Assembly: GCA_018881555.1 (NCBI GenBank) | Contig: JACAXG010000105.1 | Coordinates: 1,728,963 to 1,792,962 of the forward strand | Length of the DNA: 64,000 nucleotides | Direction: 5' to 3' | Source: Amblyornis subalaris | Lineage: Eukaryota > Chordata > Aves > Passeriformes > Ptilonorhynchidae | Shown here: positions 38,731 through 51,534 of the stretch, piece after piece | Layout: every line of letters starts with the position of its first letter | Position numbering within the stretch: position 1 is the first letter of the stretch | Position numbers and translations under genes: made by a program | Notes under the pieces: generated by a model | The model's input: only the letters and a program-made list of their open reading frames with translations | What the model was told of the DNA's origin: nothing | Databases searched by the model: none

Positions 38731-41442
38731 ATCTTTGCCCCCGGCGCTGTGACCTGGCCAATGCGGCCTCAAACCACCGCAGCTCCTTTTGCGGAGGGCA
38801 AGGCAGCGGCTGTTCCACGACGGTACCTCCGCGGCCGGGAGCTCCGTGCGACCAACGAGGAGCTGCGGGTACGGAGGAAGAGAATGTCCTGCTGTCCCCA
38901 GGACGGACGTCGAATGACGAGCCGTGGCCCTGGCACCCCTCGCTGCAGAGAATGTGCCCGGCACACCCTACAACCTCCGTGTCCACCCCGTGCCTCCGGT
39001 GTTCCGGAGCGCAGGCAGGCGACAGGAGCCGGGGCTGGCCTCTGGACGTGTCGGGGTTGACACAGCCGCGCGAGCAAGCGTGAGGCGGAGGAAGGACGGG
39101 ATCCGTGCTGGGCCGTGCGGGGTCTCCGGCCGCGATGCCTCGCTCCAGCCCTGCTCCCTGTTTTCCCCTGGTCTGGGTGGGGGGCAGCTGACCGGGGCTG
39201 TACCACTCACCTGCTTTTGCCCGGCAATTCCCCACGGCAGATGGGTCGGGGCTTTAAGACTGTAATTGCTGTCCCGGATCGGGTTTCTGCAGCCGCCCGC
39301 CTCTTACCTGCTGCTCCCCGCACCGGCACCGCCAGGCCCGATTCGAGGCCGGAGGAGGGGGGAATTGGGGGGAAGGAGGGAGAGGGAACTCGAGGGGGTC
39401 GGAGCTGTGTCTCCCCAGCGCCGTGCGGGCAGCTGCCCCGGGCTGCCCCTTCTCCGGAGTGTCGGTGACTCTCGCGTGTTCTGTGTCCGCCAGAGGAGAG
39501 TTTCCTCCTTCAGAGCAATTTACATTTAATTCAATCTAGGCAAATTTCCTCTTGATTGGTGCTGAAGAAGGGAATTATTGTTGAGTGGGTTTTAGAGGCT
39601 TCAAATCCCATATACTTAATATGTTAACAGCTTGCTCTTAACTGGTCTTTTTGGGATTGACTTTTTGACATGTGTTTGAAAGTAAAATATGTAGTGTCAT
39701 TTAAGCAGGGTAAATATCCCAAAGCAGCAATTACAGCCCTGCCATTGCAATTATACTGGTCTCCTCAGTCTTGCGATACACTCTTACAGAAGCGGTAGCT
39801 TTATTATTCGTTACTTCCTTACAGATATACGTCCCTTTCTTTCAGTAACTCGCATGAAAACTTATGTTAATGCCTAATTATTCAGTAGCGACCTAAAAGC
39901 AATTTTTTTTTATTTTATTTTATTTTTTTTTTTTTTGGGACGTCATCCTCTTCTGTCTCAGAGATAGAGCCTTGCTAGGTGCCGGAGTTGCCCGCAATAC
40001 AGAGTTATTAAAATCAATCTCGATGTACTTTTTTAGTCCAGTCCTAAGCTTTGCCTTGCTCTCGGACCGCATCTTTTTAGAGATTTTACATATCTGCCGA
40101 GCTGCAAAGTCGCACTGGTGCAGAATTGTTTTTCCCGAGGCAGCGAGATTTACAGGGTTTGAGTATGGCAATAAGGAACCTCTTGGCCGGTTTCTTTTGG
40201 CCGGGGCACGGCGGGCCCAGGTCTCCCTCCAGACTGGAGGCACGTACCGAGTCCTGGCAGAAGGGGCCGGCGGGGGAAGGAGCGGGCCCGCCAGCATCCC
40301 AGAGTTACAAACAGTCGCAGGAATTAAGGGCAAAAGTTTTGCCTCGAGTTGATTTCGTGCTCTGCCCGGGAAAGCTGCTGTTCTCTTCCTTCCCATAATC
40401 GGCTTTGTGTTTCATTCGCTCCTAAGCTATGTTCTTGATATTGCTCACTTGCATTATTATCATAACGTATCTCTACATGCACTTAAAATCCGAGTCACCG
40501 GCGAATTCATCTCGTCGTCAGGATTACTCCAATCCGATCCCAGAGGCGATTAGAGGGAGGTAAAATACCGCCTTAGAGCCTAATCTTTAATTTCTTCCTC
40601 CTTAATAAAATGAATAATTCCATTGCGTTTTTAAGTAAAAAATGAATTGAAAAGGATAATAACTCCGCTAACCTTCTGTTGCGTGTATTAATATTTTCCT
40701 GGGAGTGTTTTACAGCTACCCTCCTGCCTGAGGAGGCTGCTCCCTTCGTGCGCCCGGAACCGGCTCCCCCCGACCGGCGAAGGGCAGGGACGGCAACGTC
40801 CCGCCTGGCTCCGGAACGCCTCTGGGCAACCCGAGCGTGGAGGTAACCAAGTAGGTTACAAAACATCCTTCTGTCCGCGACATCGGCGGACCCGACGGCG
40901 GCTGGACAGACCCTGATTACTATTATTACTGTTGTAATAATCGTCATTAATAGTGACTCTGCCAGGATTCGCTGCTAAAGCTCGGGTTTGCTCTCTCTAC
41001 GCATCAGTCCTAGACGTTCCCTCCCGAGCCGCCGGATTTGTGAAGAGGCGATTTACCCCGACAAGGAACAGGAGCGCCGTGCTCCCCTCAGCCCCGCCGC
41101 CGCCGTGCCCTGCCCTGCCCGCGTCTCCGCGCCGCCCGCAGACCCCTCCGCGGCGGAACGCGTTGGCTCTGGTTTGTTACAATTCGAAATAAGCCCCTGC
41201 CTGCTGCGGTGCTGGAGGGCTCGCTCTTTATTTCTACTACAGGGCTTGTTGTTTACTGCCTTTTGAAGGGAAGTCAAAACACAAACGGGGGAGTTAAAGC
41301 GGGGGGAAGCGGACCAGCCGCCGTCACAGTTTATCAGCCGGCGCTCGGGGAGATCACCTCGCCGCCGTCCCTTTCAGTGGGAATCTGCTGCTGCCGCCAC
41401 CCGCCCGGCTGCTGGGGTGGGGAACGCAGCACCGTGGCCCAC

Positions 41443-41466
41443 CCGGCCCCGGCCCCGGCCCCGGCC

Positions 41467-41503
<37 letters not shown>

Positions 41504-41516
41504 GGCTCGGCTCGGG
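41443..41516. repeat. Hexanucleotide repeat (GGCCCC)n-(GGCTCC)n-(GGCTC)n
   Basis: About four to five CCGGCC units are followed by five CTCCGG units and three CTCGG units. The units are nearly perfect. The minus strand is G-rich. Confidence 0.92.
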
Positions 41517-41655
41517 CGGCCGCAGAGCCCGGGTGTACCTAGCAGCAGCCTCGGGCTCTGCCGTTTCTGGAGCGCGGGCACAGGCGCTTGGTCTTTCCCA
41601 AGTTTTAAGTTGTAACACTTCGGCCTTTTCTCCACTGACACTTTCTCCGGTGGAA

Positions 41656-41695
41656 AAAAAATACATATGTATATGTATGTGTGTGTGTGTATATA
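41656..41695. repeat. (TG)n/(TATG)n microsatellite
   Basis: Alternating ATATGTATATGTATG followed by TG units and TATA. Confidence 0.8.
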
Positions 41696-43654
41696 CCTTC
41701 GGAGACTATGTGTAGTCTTCCCATACAGTGAGGGTGTGTTGGCATCCTTCTATAGCAGTTCCACCGCTAGCAAAAGAATAAAGTATTCTGTTTGCAAGAG
41801 AATCTATCNCAAAAGAAAAACACTGACACTGAACCTCCAAATACAAGTGTTCCCGGAGGTAAAATAAAGTTTGGCAGTACAGTACATTTCGTACAGACTC
41901 CCCTAAACCGAAAACCAAACTGGTACAAATTAAGCCTTTTCACATATAAAGCCTTTAATTACAAATAAACGAAATTACAGGTGACCTTCTAAAGCAAGAC
42001 TTCCGGCCCTTCCGTAATTCATGCGAGCGATTTGGCTAAGTGTGCCAGCTCCGAACGTGGACTGCAGCTATCACGTTTAATCTAATCAGTCTGCCTGTGA
42101 GGGGACCCAGCGGTGTCATCAACTCCAAAGGGCCCTTGGTGGAAGTGGCTGGGAGAGGCCAGCGGCAGCTGAAGCCATGAATGACACTTTCTCATTTGTT
42201 CCTTTCCCAGTTCAACAAATGTTTAGCCCCGTTACTGCTAAATGAATGCCTTGCGCTCTTTGGCTGGGGGAAGCTATTTGTTTTTAAGATTCCTGAATAG
42301 GATCAGGAGCAATTAACTTATTTTTTGTTTCCATTTTCTGTCAGTGTATTGGGAGGTAACCTGGAGCAAAGCAAAGGGCTGTTCGCTGTGTGGGCGCTTG
42401 TGTGCTGTATTCCCGGCACCGGGGTACGGCGGGCTCGCCATGGCGACAGGAAGGTGTCCGCCGGACACGGAGCGGGACAAACTCCCGCTCGTTTATGGCG
42501 GGGCCGTTTCGATGTGCCGCTGCTGAGAGAGAGGGAGAAGCCAAGCAAAAAACGTGAAAATAAGAACAAAAGTGGGAGCCGCGCCCCGTCGCAGCTNTCT
42601 GGAAGGAGCTCAGAGAGGGTTCCCCACCTTCTCGGCTGCTTGCCCGGAGCCCCTACCNGGGCACAGACACAGGGGAGAACTGAGCAGCCCTCGGAATGGG
42701 GAGGGGGAATATGGGGGAGGGGTGGGCACGACACGACAATACACCTGCTAAAGCCGAAAACGTAAACTTTGTGTGTGTGTGTGATTGATTTTTTTTTGTT
42801 TGCTTGTTTAGCTGCATTTTTTCCCCCCAGTCTCTGCTAAAANGAAGCGCGCCCGTGCCGGAGGGAGGCCGGCCGCGGTGTCCCTGCGGGTCCCACGGGC
42901 GTCCGGGGTTCCGTCCGTTTCGCACAGAAGCAGCTCCGCTTCCCCTCGGCTCCCCGACTGCCCCGCCGCTGCCGTGCGACTCCCGCCGTCTGCTCCGCGC
43001 TCCTTTGCTGACGGTCAAACATCTGATTCAACCCCTTTCGGTAGGTGCCTAAGGGGCACTCTCTGTGCAGGAACCCGTCTCACAGCCTTACACTCCCTCC
43101 TCGGACCCCCCGCGCTCATCGCCGTGTCCCTCGTGGAGCTGCACTTGCTGCCTACCGGTGCCCCGCCCGCCCTCTGCGGAGGGACTCTGGTGTGTCGCAG
43201 GAGGAGTTTCCTAAAACCTAGAAACACCCGGCACCCGACCCGAGGGCCCTCCGGGAGCCCAGGAAGCGTTGTGTGGGTGCCGTGTCTACAGGGCCAAGGA
43301 TGGAGGGAGGCCGCTCCGCTGGGAGCCTTCGATGAGCACCTGGTGTCCCGGGAGCCACTCGCCCTCTGAGTCTGGCGGCTCCTCCAAAGCTGCGCCGGCT
43401 CCTGCTCCGGGGGCTGCCCGCCCTCCGCTCGGGGTCGGCTTGAAAGGCAGGGGTAGCTCTACAAGCACCGGACTCGGCGGGCTCAAAGGGCGCGGGCTTT
43501 GCTTGTCTGGAGGTGGGAGGCTCAGTGCCCTAAAATCGCTCTGTCGCCGCGGTGGTTCCCCCAGCCGCCCATCGCCTCCTTGTTCGGGGTTAGCGACAGC
43601 CGAGAGGGGAGAGCTCTTGGCCCCAGGCACACTTTGGCCGGTGGCGGGAGACCT

Positions 43655-43770
43655 GTGAGCACCGCTTTCCTATCCCGGCCCTGAGCACTGCTTTCCTATC
43701 CCGGCCCTGAGCACTGCTTTCCTATCCCGGCCCTGAGCACTGCTTTCCTATCCCGGCCCCGAGCGCCGCT
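43655..43770 (+). repeat. 26-bp minisatellite, four copies and a partial
   Basis: A 26-base unit beginning CTGAGCACTGCTTTCC starts at 43655, 43681, 43707 and 43733, with a degraded fifth start at 43759. The three inner copies are identical and the first differs at two positions. Confidence 0.95.
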
Positions 43771-44199
43771 CGCAGCGCCGAGCGCACAGACAGCCGTGGC
43801 TTCTGCTGGTTCGGCTTTTAAAACGCCTTTTATACCACTGAGACGCAGGGGGAATGAATTAAACGAGACCGCTCCTGCCCCCTTGCTGAGAGCTCCCTGC
43901 ACTCCGCGCCCCCTTAGGAAGGAAAAGCGGAGGCCACCGCGGAGACCCCCGCAGCCCCGACAGAGCGCGGCGGCCGCGCCGCTGGCTGCTTCGCACGAAG
44001 GCGTACGGCGAATGGCGATGTCGTCCGCCCGGGACGGGCACACACCTCCGCTTGTACACTTAAGTTAAGATGTAGAGGCGGCCCCTGCGCCCTCCCCAGC
44101 GGGGCACTGCCGGAGCTGCTGGAGGCGACGGTGCCTAACGCCGGAGCCATCACGCAGGTACCCACCGGCCTTCTCAAGCCTCATGTTGGTTCACGGTTT

Positions 44200-46389
44200 C
44201 ACAAACTAGGTACTAAAAAAATACTTGCATTTGGAAGAAATTGAAGGACCTTTGAAGCACTGTCCTTTCTGTACCTGCCTTCCATTGATGTCTGCTGTGC
44301 TGTCTCTTTAACAACAACTTATCGCAGGCTTTGTGTCTGAGTTAGTTTCTCTTCCGCAAACATCATGTAACTTTTTCGTGGTTTCATCACCTGTGGCCTT
44401 TTTTTGTTTTGTTGTTGTTGGTTTTTTTGGGTTTTTTTTTTACTATTTCCTTATTCCCACCATCTTTATTTCGGTTTGGGTTTTTGTCTATTTGTTTAGT
44501 ATTTCCTTACTCATCTCCATCTTACTGACAAATGTATCTTGCAAGTACTGCATGCAGAAGAAATTGTATAGCAACGTACTTGACATATGGGGCGTATGTG
44601 TATCACGATTCGTGAAATTTGAGTAACTCAGGCCCACTTCAGGCCAAAAAAAATCATAGTCTTTTTTGGGTGGGTTTTTTAAATTTTTTTTTTAATTATG
44701 CCAGGACATAGACAGGGTTGACTACTCCCTAAGGCAGAGGGAGTTGGGGGGAATCCCCTGGCTGCCTGGACAAGGCCCCACCAGTTAGGGCCAGTCCCAC
44801 CATACCCGGCCAGGGAGCAGGGCAGCGGAAGAGGTGGTGGCAACCCAGAGACCAGATCACTGACATGTTTGTGATGGTCAGAAAGGTCTGAAGTCAATCC
44901 ATGGGTCAGTGTCTGGACAAACAGAGCCCATAAACAAGCACATGTGGGGCTGTAGCTGAGGTGAGAAACCAGCACTCCTCTTCCATCACTGAGGCAGAGG
45001 CTGGCAACCCTGGACCAAGCTGCGGTTCAGTCCCTGGACCAAAGCTGTGGGTCAGAGTCCCAGGTAAGCCCCATCAGGACGATGATGGCCTGCAGTCTCT
45101 CGAAGCCCTAACAGGTGAAATTACTAAAACCTACTCCGTAATTGTCNAAATTGATAGGGAGAGTTGTTTGCCTCATCAGGAAATTCTTCTTGGCATGGGG
45201 GCAGCTTGGGACAGAGGAAAAGCCCAAAGGGGAGGTGAGTGCAAATCAGTTTCCCACAGGGCTTTTGGATAGCAGGGCTGGGCAGAGAGGCTAATGCCAG
45301 GTCAGTCTCTGCTGAAGGAGAGATAGACCCATCACTTACCTCCTGGGTTGTGCTGGTGACAGACACTTCTGTCCTGGTGTTTCTAGGTCCCACTCCAGCT
45401 CCCCACACTGTTAGCTGCTTGCTAAGGACAGTGTCCAATTTTGATATTGTTTTGTACTCTTGTGTCACCTCGGAACTTAAAAAAATCTAATGCCTTCTGG
45501 TGAAAGCCCTGCACGGACCTGGCACAACTCTGCACTAGGAGGGCCACCTCAGTGATACCTACCTTTACCTTTTTACAACTGGCTTCTCCACAGGCACCTC
45601 TGCAGGGTCTGAGGAATTTAAAGATGGTGTAGAGAGGGCAATCAGGGAGACTTTTGCAGAGACAAAGCTCCCCCTGTGCCTGACTGACACTGATCTCTCT
45701 GCCTCATTGGGTTTGGGAGATGGGTGTTACATTGGACTGGCTTCCTCTGCACCCTGCTGGCTGCCACAGCCAGACTGGGGCTGAGGCTGCAGCTCCTGCC
45801 CAGGCAGGTTATGCCTTACCAAGCCTGGGTTTCAGCCAGAATCCCAGATGGCCCTGCAAGCATTGCTAGCTTCTACACACCAGCACAAACTAGGACAAAT
45901 GACAGGAAAGAAATACGCAGCTCTTCTACTGCTATCAAAACCTAAATCAGTAAACCCATATGGGAGGCTGGTATTAGTTGAAAATACTGCTGGGGCTCCC
46001 TGTGCTCCCTCCTGCCCAGCAGAGATGGTGACAAAGAGCTGAGCAGANTGGTCTTCCTTATCAGCTTCCAGTTCTTCCTTTTTGCTAAATTAACCTCAGC
46101 TCATGTACAGATGAGAAGGCTGGTTTGCCACAGAAAAAAATCGCCACATAGGGGTTCTCCCTAGACACCTAGGAGAAGTGTTACTTGCCCTTCCCCGCTT
46201 GGCTGAGCTTCCAAGTGTGCTGAAAGCCACTTTCCCTGCAGCTCCCATTCTCAGTTCCTGCAGCCCTGCATGCTTGCAACAGACCCCTGAAGCCCTATGG
46301 ACTGTTCTTGCAGGGAAACCTCACATCAGCCTTGTAAACCCTCAACAGGCCCTCAGCAAAGCCCTTCAAGTATAATGCTGTGGCTCAAC
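44200..46389. other. DNA between the CpG cluster and the CADPS2 3' end
   Basis: Poly-T-rich sequence at 44.4-44.7 kb is followed by a G+C-richer block at 44.70-45.48 kb with near-repeated phrases around GGGTCAGTGTCTGG and GGTTCAGTCCCTGG. I recognise no gene. The block may be an unlisted repeat. Confidence 0.4.
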
Positions 46390-47574
46390 AAGGACCCCAG
46401 CAACCTTTATTACTTCTTTGGGTGTCACCTGTGTTCTTTATGATTTTGTGTATGTAAGCCCAGGAATTAGTCATGCTCCCACAAAAAAAAAAAAAAAAGA
46501 AGCAGGTGTTTTTTTCATAAGCTGTGTGAGTTTTGACTGATGAAAACTTGAATTCTTTCCAGCTCATACTGAAGGCATCAAAAAACAGGCAGTGGGCCCT
46601 GTCTGCTCATTTGCTACTGAGGGGTTTTTGCTTGTTTTTTTCCTTTATCGAGGCATTGTGTCCTTGGGTATTTGTTTGCTATATATGCATCTGCTCTATA
46701 AAAGAAAGATATTTGCTATAAATCACTATATAAATGAAATAGGATAATCTTTCAAAAAATGTGTTCTCATGAGGAATCATACAATGGTTCCAATGGTTTG
46801 AAATATTGAAAACATCTTTTAATTGTAGAATTCTATACAAACTTGGGTAGATACAGAAGTGGCCACAACAAAATATGTTCTTATTGCCTGAAATTTTCAC
46901 AGAAATACAAACATTGATGGCAAGCTTACTGACACCCAACAGGATGAGATATCTCTAAACTTGCAAAATGAATAGACGCAACACTCCTAAGCAGTTTGTA
47001 TGTGTTTGACTGTCCTTGAAGTCCTACTACTTATATACCAACCTCAAGATACAAAGAACCAAGATTAAAATTTTTAATGCACATCACATAATAATGTAAA
47101 ATTAAGCACAAAAGAAGATAAACAAAACATAATCCTGAAAATACACTATTTTTTTACCTAGGGCATTGACTCATTCCAAGGATGATTTCCTGTATAGTTG
47201 TGTTTTAAGTGAGACACACATCTTGTTTCTGCACAGGACATCAATATCAGGTGGAGATACAAGAACAAATGGTAGCAAACAAAAGGGAAAGATACATAAT
47301 CACAAGTGGAACTCAAACTCCATGCCAGTGTTCTTGCAGCCCTAAGCAAAGCTATACATAAAAATATGCTACAACCTATATTGTCAAAAAGTCCTTGGCA
47401 CTTTTCCTCTGATAATCTTACTTTTTTAATGGAGCAAATTACATTTCTGCACCGATGTCATAAGGCGAAACCAAAAATGCAATTACAAGGACAAGTTACC
47501 AAAAAACCCCAAGGCAAAGTAAACCCCACCCTCAGACTATCACCCCCCAACTCCGAATGCTTTGTGAAATAGTA
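46390..47574 (-). other. CADPS2: CADPS2 3' UTR (putative)
   Basis: AT-rich sequence after the stop codon. An AATAAA on the gene strand (46411-46406) is followed by a G/T-rich stretch, the best candidate end. ATTAAA variants at 47078-47073 and 46823-46818 could give shorter transcripts. Confidence 0.5.
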
Positions 47575-50500
47575 TCATCCTTCCTCCTCATCACTGTCTT
47601 TCATAGTAATGCCCTGAAGTCCTCCCGCATCCGTGACTGAGACTGTGGCTTCCTCTACGGTCAGACGGCTGTGCACAGTGTCGTAGGTTTTACTGTTCAG
47701 CGTCCCCTCCATCACGCCTTGCAACCTGAAGTCTCGGTAGGTTTTCTGTGGCAAAAGTAAAACATCCTGAATTGGACTCCCGCAAGGCTGAGCAGTCTTT
47801 CACTATACAGTGGCCATTTCTAGCATGCCAGTGGCATGGCTTCATTCCTCCTGCAGTGAGGGACCTATCACCTTGATAAAGACCTCGCAGTCTTAGTTTT
47901 GGGCTGCATGAGATTTCTACAAACTCTAGAGATTCTAATTTGATAGTCATTCCTTTAAGAGATTGTATTTTGTGCTACAGCATACTCTAACTGCTGATTT
48001 CTCAGTAACTTCCATTTGTCTCATTTATTCAATAAGAAACCAGCCAAGCATTTTTCTAAATAAATATTGAAATGTGGATTTGGCTACAGGTAGTTCAGTT
48101 CTGTCATTTCACAGAAAATGTAAATACCTGAGTTTTTCCCCATGGTGTAACTTTATTTATCTTTAAATTTATATGCCAAATGTGGAAAAATAATGATTAT
48201 ATTATATATTATAATATATACTCTATAAATGAACATAGATTATGATCTTCATTGTATAGTGTCAGAATTTCTCAGGTGACTACTTAGTTAATTTACATTC
48301 TAAGTCTCTACATTTTGTTTTGTACCTACTTTTTTTTTTCATTTGAGAAGATTTTGTTTCCCTGGTATTCATCCTTCCTATGAACCAGCAGATATGACTT
48401 TCTTTGATTTTCCATCATGTAAGAATTCTGAGTGGAATTGTTTTATTCATCAATGCTATGTTCAAGAAAGCACATGGAAAAAATCACCGACCTTCTTTAT
48501 TTTTAAGTTGCAACACATTTGAAATAATCTTTCCTGATGTTACCCTTAAAGGCTTAAAAAGGACAAGTTGATCTAGCTAGTTTCTTATTTTGTCTACACT
48601 ATCACAACAAATTCTGAATGTTTTGGAAGAGAATATGGGGAAAATAAAATGGAAGATAATTAAAGGCTGTCAGGCCCATTCCTCTGCCTGAGGAGGAGAC
48701 CATGCACAACCCTTAGAGAAAGCAAAGAGTTGATCTTGTTCCACTCAATATTTCAGAGAACTGCAAAAGACTGCTCTTAAAATGGGTAATGTTCAGTTGG
48801 GAGATTTTTTCTTCTGCCAAAATGATGATTATTTAAACCTTGTTTGAATCACTGCAGCAGAGATTTATTTGATTTTCACAGGTCAGTGTCAGAGTCAATG
48901 GATGCAGCTTATATTTTGTTCACACACTCCTGCAAGTACCCTGCCTGGTCTTTTTCAAGTGTCACCATTGCATTCCCTTTTTATAACACTGTGCATTCAA
49001 TTTGCTTTGATGCTGTTAACGGGTCCTACAGCAATTTCCTTCAGTTNTACATTGTATTCTTCCTATTCTCAGACCAGCACTCTGGGGCTCAGACATTGCT
49101 CTTCTCTTGACATAGTTTTGCAGGATAATAATGTTCACTTCCAAGCTTAATTTTTCATTTCTCCCTAACTTTCTTGGTCCTTGACCCTTCTTTAGTCACA
49201 TCCCTCTGCACGTCTCAGACATCTACTGAAACCTTTATGACATCATAAGCCCTTAAAGTGAATAAAGGGAACAATGTTTCTCCTTCTAGTCTTAATAATG
49301 CCACTACTTTTGTTGCATCCAAATGTGAAAGAATTATATTTCTCTTACTCATCCCCATGTCCTTCAAAAATGACCTCCTACATATTTGTTTGTTGGGTTT
49401 TTTTTAATAGTTTCAAGAGATTACAGGAGCGATATAACTTCACAGTTTGGGGTTTTTTTTCCAAAAGCAAACAGAAAAGTGCCTTCATTCACTCTAGAGT
49501 TTGGAGGAACAGTGCCTCCCNACGTCCTTCCCCAGCTGGGCTGCAGCAGGGAAAGTTTCTTATGATACTCTACTTGAACCATTGTTTCGCATTTCTCAGC
49601 AGCCTCCCGTCTGCTGAGTTCCTGTTTTACTGGTTGTCTTTTTCACCCACCAAAACCAAGGCACACAAAATTTTGTTTTCCAGAACCAATATGATTGATA
49701 TAATCTTCTTCAATCTTTAGTATCCACAGAAGGTGCCATGGAATAACACACTTGGAATTTACGNGCAGAGCAAAACAGGTATATGGGCACAGAAAGGCCA
49801 CTGCCACAAGCAGTATTCCCATCTAAAGCAGGAGCCCCCTGTTTGTGAACAAGACCAACCAGTGTGCCAGGTGGCAGAGGCAAAGTGGGTTGGCAGTACT
49901 GCTCATTCACCTGAAATTCAGTTTTCTAAGAGCTTCTTTTGATCTCCCTGGTGATTTTCCTCTTGCAAAATTTAGGCTGCCCATTCTTAGATCTCACTGG
50001 GCACAGGTTTTAGCTCCTCTAACACCCATCTTTTTCCCCAGAGGATGAAGGGTCCCTACCTTGGAAAGGGACTTTTTACAAGGGCATGTAGTGATAGAAC
50101 AAGGCAAATTGGATTCAAACTGAGAGTAGGTTTAGATTAGATATTAGGAAAAAATCCTTTACTGTGAGGGTGGCGAGGCACTGGAACAGGTTACTGAGAT
50201 AAGCTGTGGATGCCCCCATTCCTGGAAGTCTTCAAGACCAGGCTGGATAGAGCTTTGAGCAGCCTGGTGTAGCGAGAGGTGTTCCTGACCGTGGCAGAGG
50301 GGTTGGAACTAGATGATGTTTAAAGTCCTTTCCAACCCAAACCATTTCATGAGTCTATGATTCACGTGAAAATAGCTTTAAACCTTTCACAAGAGCCATC
50401 CGTTTCAACAAGCAATAGCAAACTGCTTTTGCCATTTGGGAACACAATATAGTGAAGAGCCAAATCCTGTTCCCAGAGAAATCAGTCAAGGTCAAAAATA

Positions 50501-51534
50501 GCAAAGCTAAGCTTGGGTGTTTCAGGGAGCCATGATGCCATCATTACTATGACTGTTTTCTTGCATTTCTCTTTGTTCCATTCCTTTTTGTGAGTGAATC
50601 CTGAAAGCTGCAGTTGCATTTCTGGTGTCCACAAGTTAAAATGCTTCTGATTTTATAGTCTCGCATGAACTTCATGAGAAAACATCTAGAATAAATCAAG
50701 GTCACCACTGACAACAGGTGTTTTTTACTCCACATTTGTACAGATAACAAGAATGTCCAAAGTTAAGCAAGACAGAATTAAAAGGATAAAAATCTGAAAT
50801 GGCTTTCTGTCTCTCACCTAAGGGTATCAACTAAGATCTGAAAGGAAGTTAGGAGGAAACTTTCTTTTATGGTAGGTTAAGCCATTATTGCCTATTGCAA
50901 TGTGTATTGCACTTTGCTTGGAAGCATAGGACATTGGCCAATGTACATGACTGAGGACTGAACTGGAAAGATTGGTATTCCTATTGATACTTATTCCCAA
51001 GTATGAAAGATTACAAAATGTTATCTAATACATTGAATACTGTTTTCAATTAAACCCAGTAATCACATGTGCATAAAAAAGAAATTAGTGCCTTTTTTCA
51101 GGAGGAGGAAAATGGAGAAGGAACACTCTTGAAATTATTAAGGTAAACCAAAAAAAAAGTAACAAACAATAATTTAGTAAGAATAGTTGTCCCCGAGTCC
51201 AGAATGGATGACAAATACTAGTGGACATATAATTAAATTTAGGGGGTTTAATAAATTCTTTTACCTCCAATATTTGCTACAACTGTGGAGAAAAAAAGTC
51301 CCAACCTTAAATTACGCAAGTTTACAACTTTATTTCACATTTTCTAACTTTTGGGGTGATCATTCATGCTATTACTTTATCACTTTTCTCTCTTCACTAT
51401 GCAGTCTAATGCAAACACATTTTATTTACCTTCACTATCTTGATGAGAGTCTTCAGCTGGTAGATGTGAAGCTGAAGGTCTAATCTATCAGCCAACCACA
51501 TGCATATGACTTTCATGGAGTTGCTATACCATTG
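46390..51534 (-). CDS. CADPS2: CADPS2, 3' end (last two coding exons and 3' UTR); partial at right edge
   Basis: Calcium-dependent secretion activator 2 primes dense-core vesicles for regulated release (for example neurotrophins) by acting on SNAREs through its MUN domain. Only the C-terminal 91 residues are visible: [18 protein letters not shown] through [14 protein letters not shown] in one exon, then [16 protein letters not shown] to the acidic end MKDSDEEEG and a TGA. These follow the MUN domain in the region linked to vesicle binding. The paralogue CADPS has a very similar tail. CADPS2 is preferred because of its position next to FEZF1 and AASS. The C2, PH and MUN parts lie beyond the right edge, since no further exon could be found up to 64000. 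The mammalian intron-nested genes RNF133 and RNF148 are not seen. Confidence 0.95.
46406..46411 (-). terminator. Candidate CADPS2 polyadenylation signal (AATAAA)
   Basis: TTTATT on the plus strand, followed on the gene strand by GGTTGCTGGGGTCCTTGTTG, which resembles a downstream GU-rich element. Confidence 0.45.
47575..47745 (-). CDS. CADPS2: CADPS2 last exon (56 residues and stop)
   Basis: 171 bases encoding [18 protein letters not shown] through [15 protein letters not shown] to the acidic terminus DSDEEEG, with TGA at 47577-47575. The acceptor is TTTTGCCACAG. This ending is characteristic of CAPS family proteins. Confidence 0.97.
   Translation of the reverse strand, partial: KTYRDFRLQGVMEGTLNSKTYDTVHSRLTVEEATVSVTDAGGLQGITMKDSDEEEG
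47746..51429 (-). other. CADPS2 last intron
   Basis: 3.7 kb. It contains a CR1 copy at 50058-50362, an AT palindromic patch at about 48.19-48.23 kb and otherwise unremarkable AT-rich DNA. Confidence 0.75.
50058..50362 (+). mobile_element. CR1 LINE 3' fragment
   Basis: About 300 bases match the CR1 3' region: GGGCATGTAGTGATAGAACA, TTAGATTAGATATTAGG, GTGAGGGTGGCGAGGCACTG, GGTTGGAACTAGATGATG, and the terminal GAGTCTATGATT. Its reading frame is broken by stops. It is 5'-truncated, as usual, and lies antisense to CADPS2. Confidence 0.93.
51430..51534 (-). CDS. CADPS2: CADPS2 penultimate exon (35 residues)
   Basis: 105 bases, 35 whole codons, from QWYSNSMKV to LKTLIKIVK. The acceptor is CTTCTTTTCAG and the donor GTAAAT. 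The phase fits the next exon, joining KIVK to KTYRDF. Confidence 0.96.

Larger units (their letters stand above)
37400..44200. promoter_or_regulatory. CpG-island cluster between FEZF1 and CADPS2
   Basis: Successive CpG-rich blocks lie at about 38.15-39.5, 40.7-41.6 and 42.4-44.2 kb, separated by AT-rich spacers (37.9-38.1, 39.5-40.1, 41.6-42.3 kb). Many long open frames exist on both strands, up to 260 codons, but they overlap, lack motifs and follow composition. In mammals a divergent noncoding transcript (FEZF1-AS1) arises upstream of FEZF1. Nothing in this sequence proves an equivalent here. Confidence 0.5.

Noticed and set aside
38347..39235. Open frames of 205 and 260 codons upstream of FEZF1
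   Set aside because: Mutually overlapping on both strands, low-complexity, with no domain or splice logic. Best explained by CpG-rich composition.
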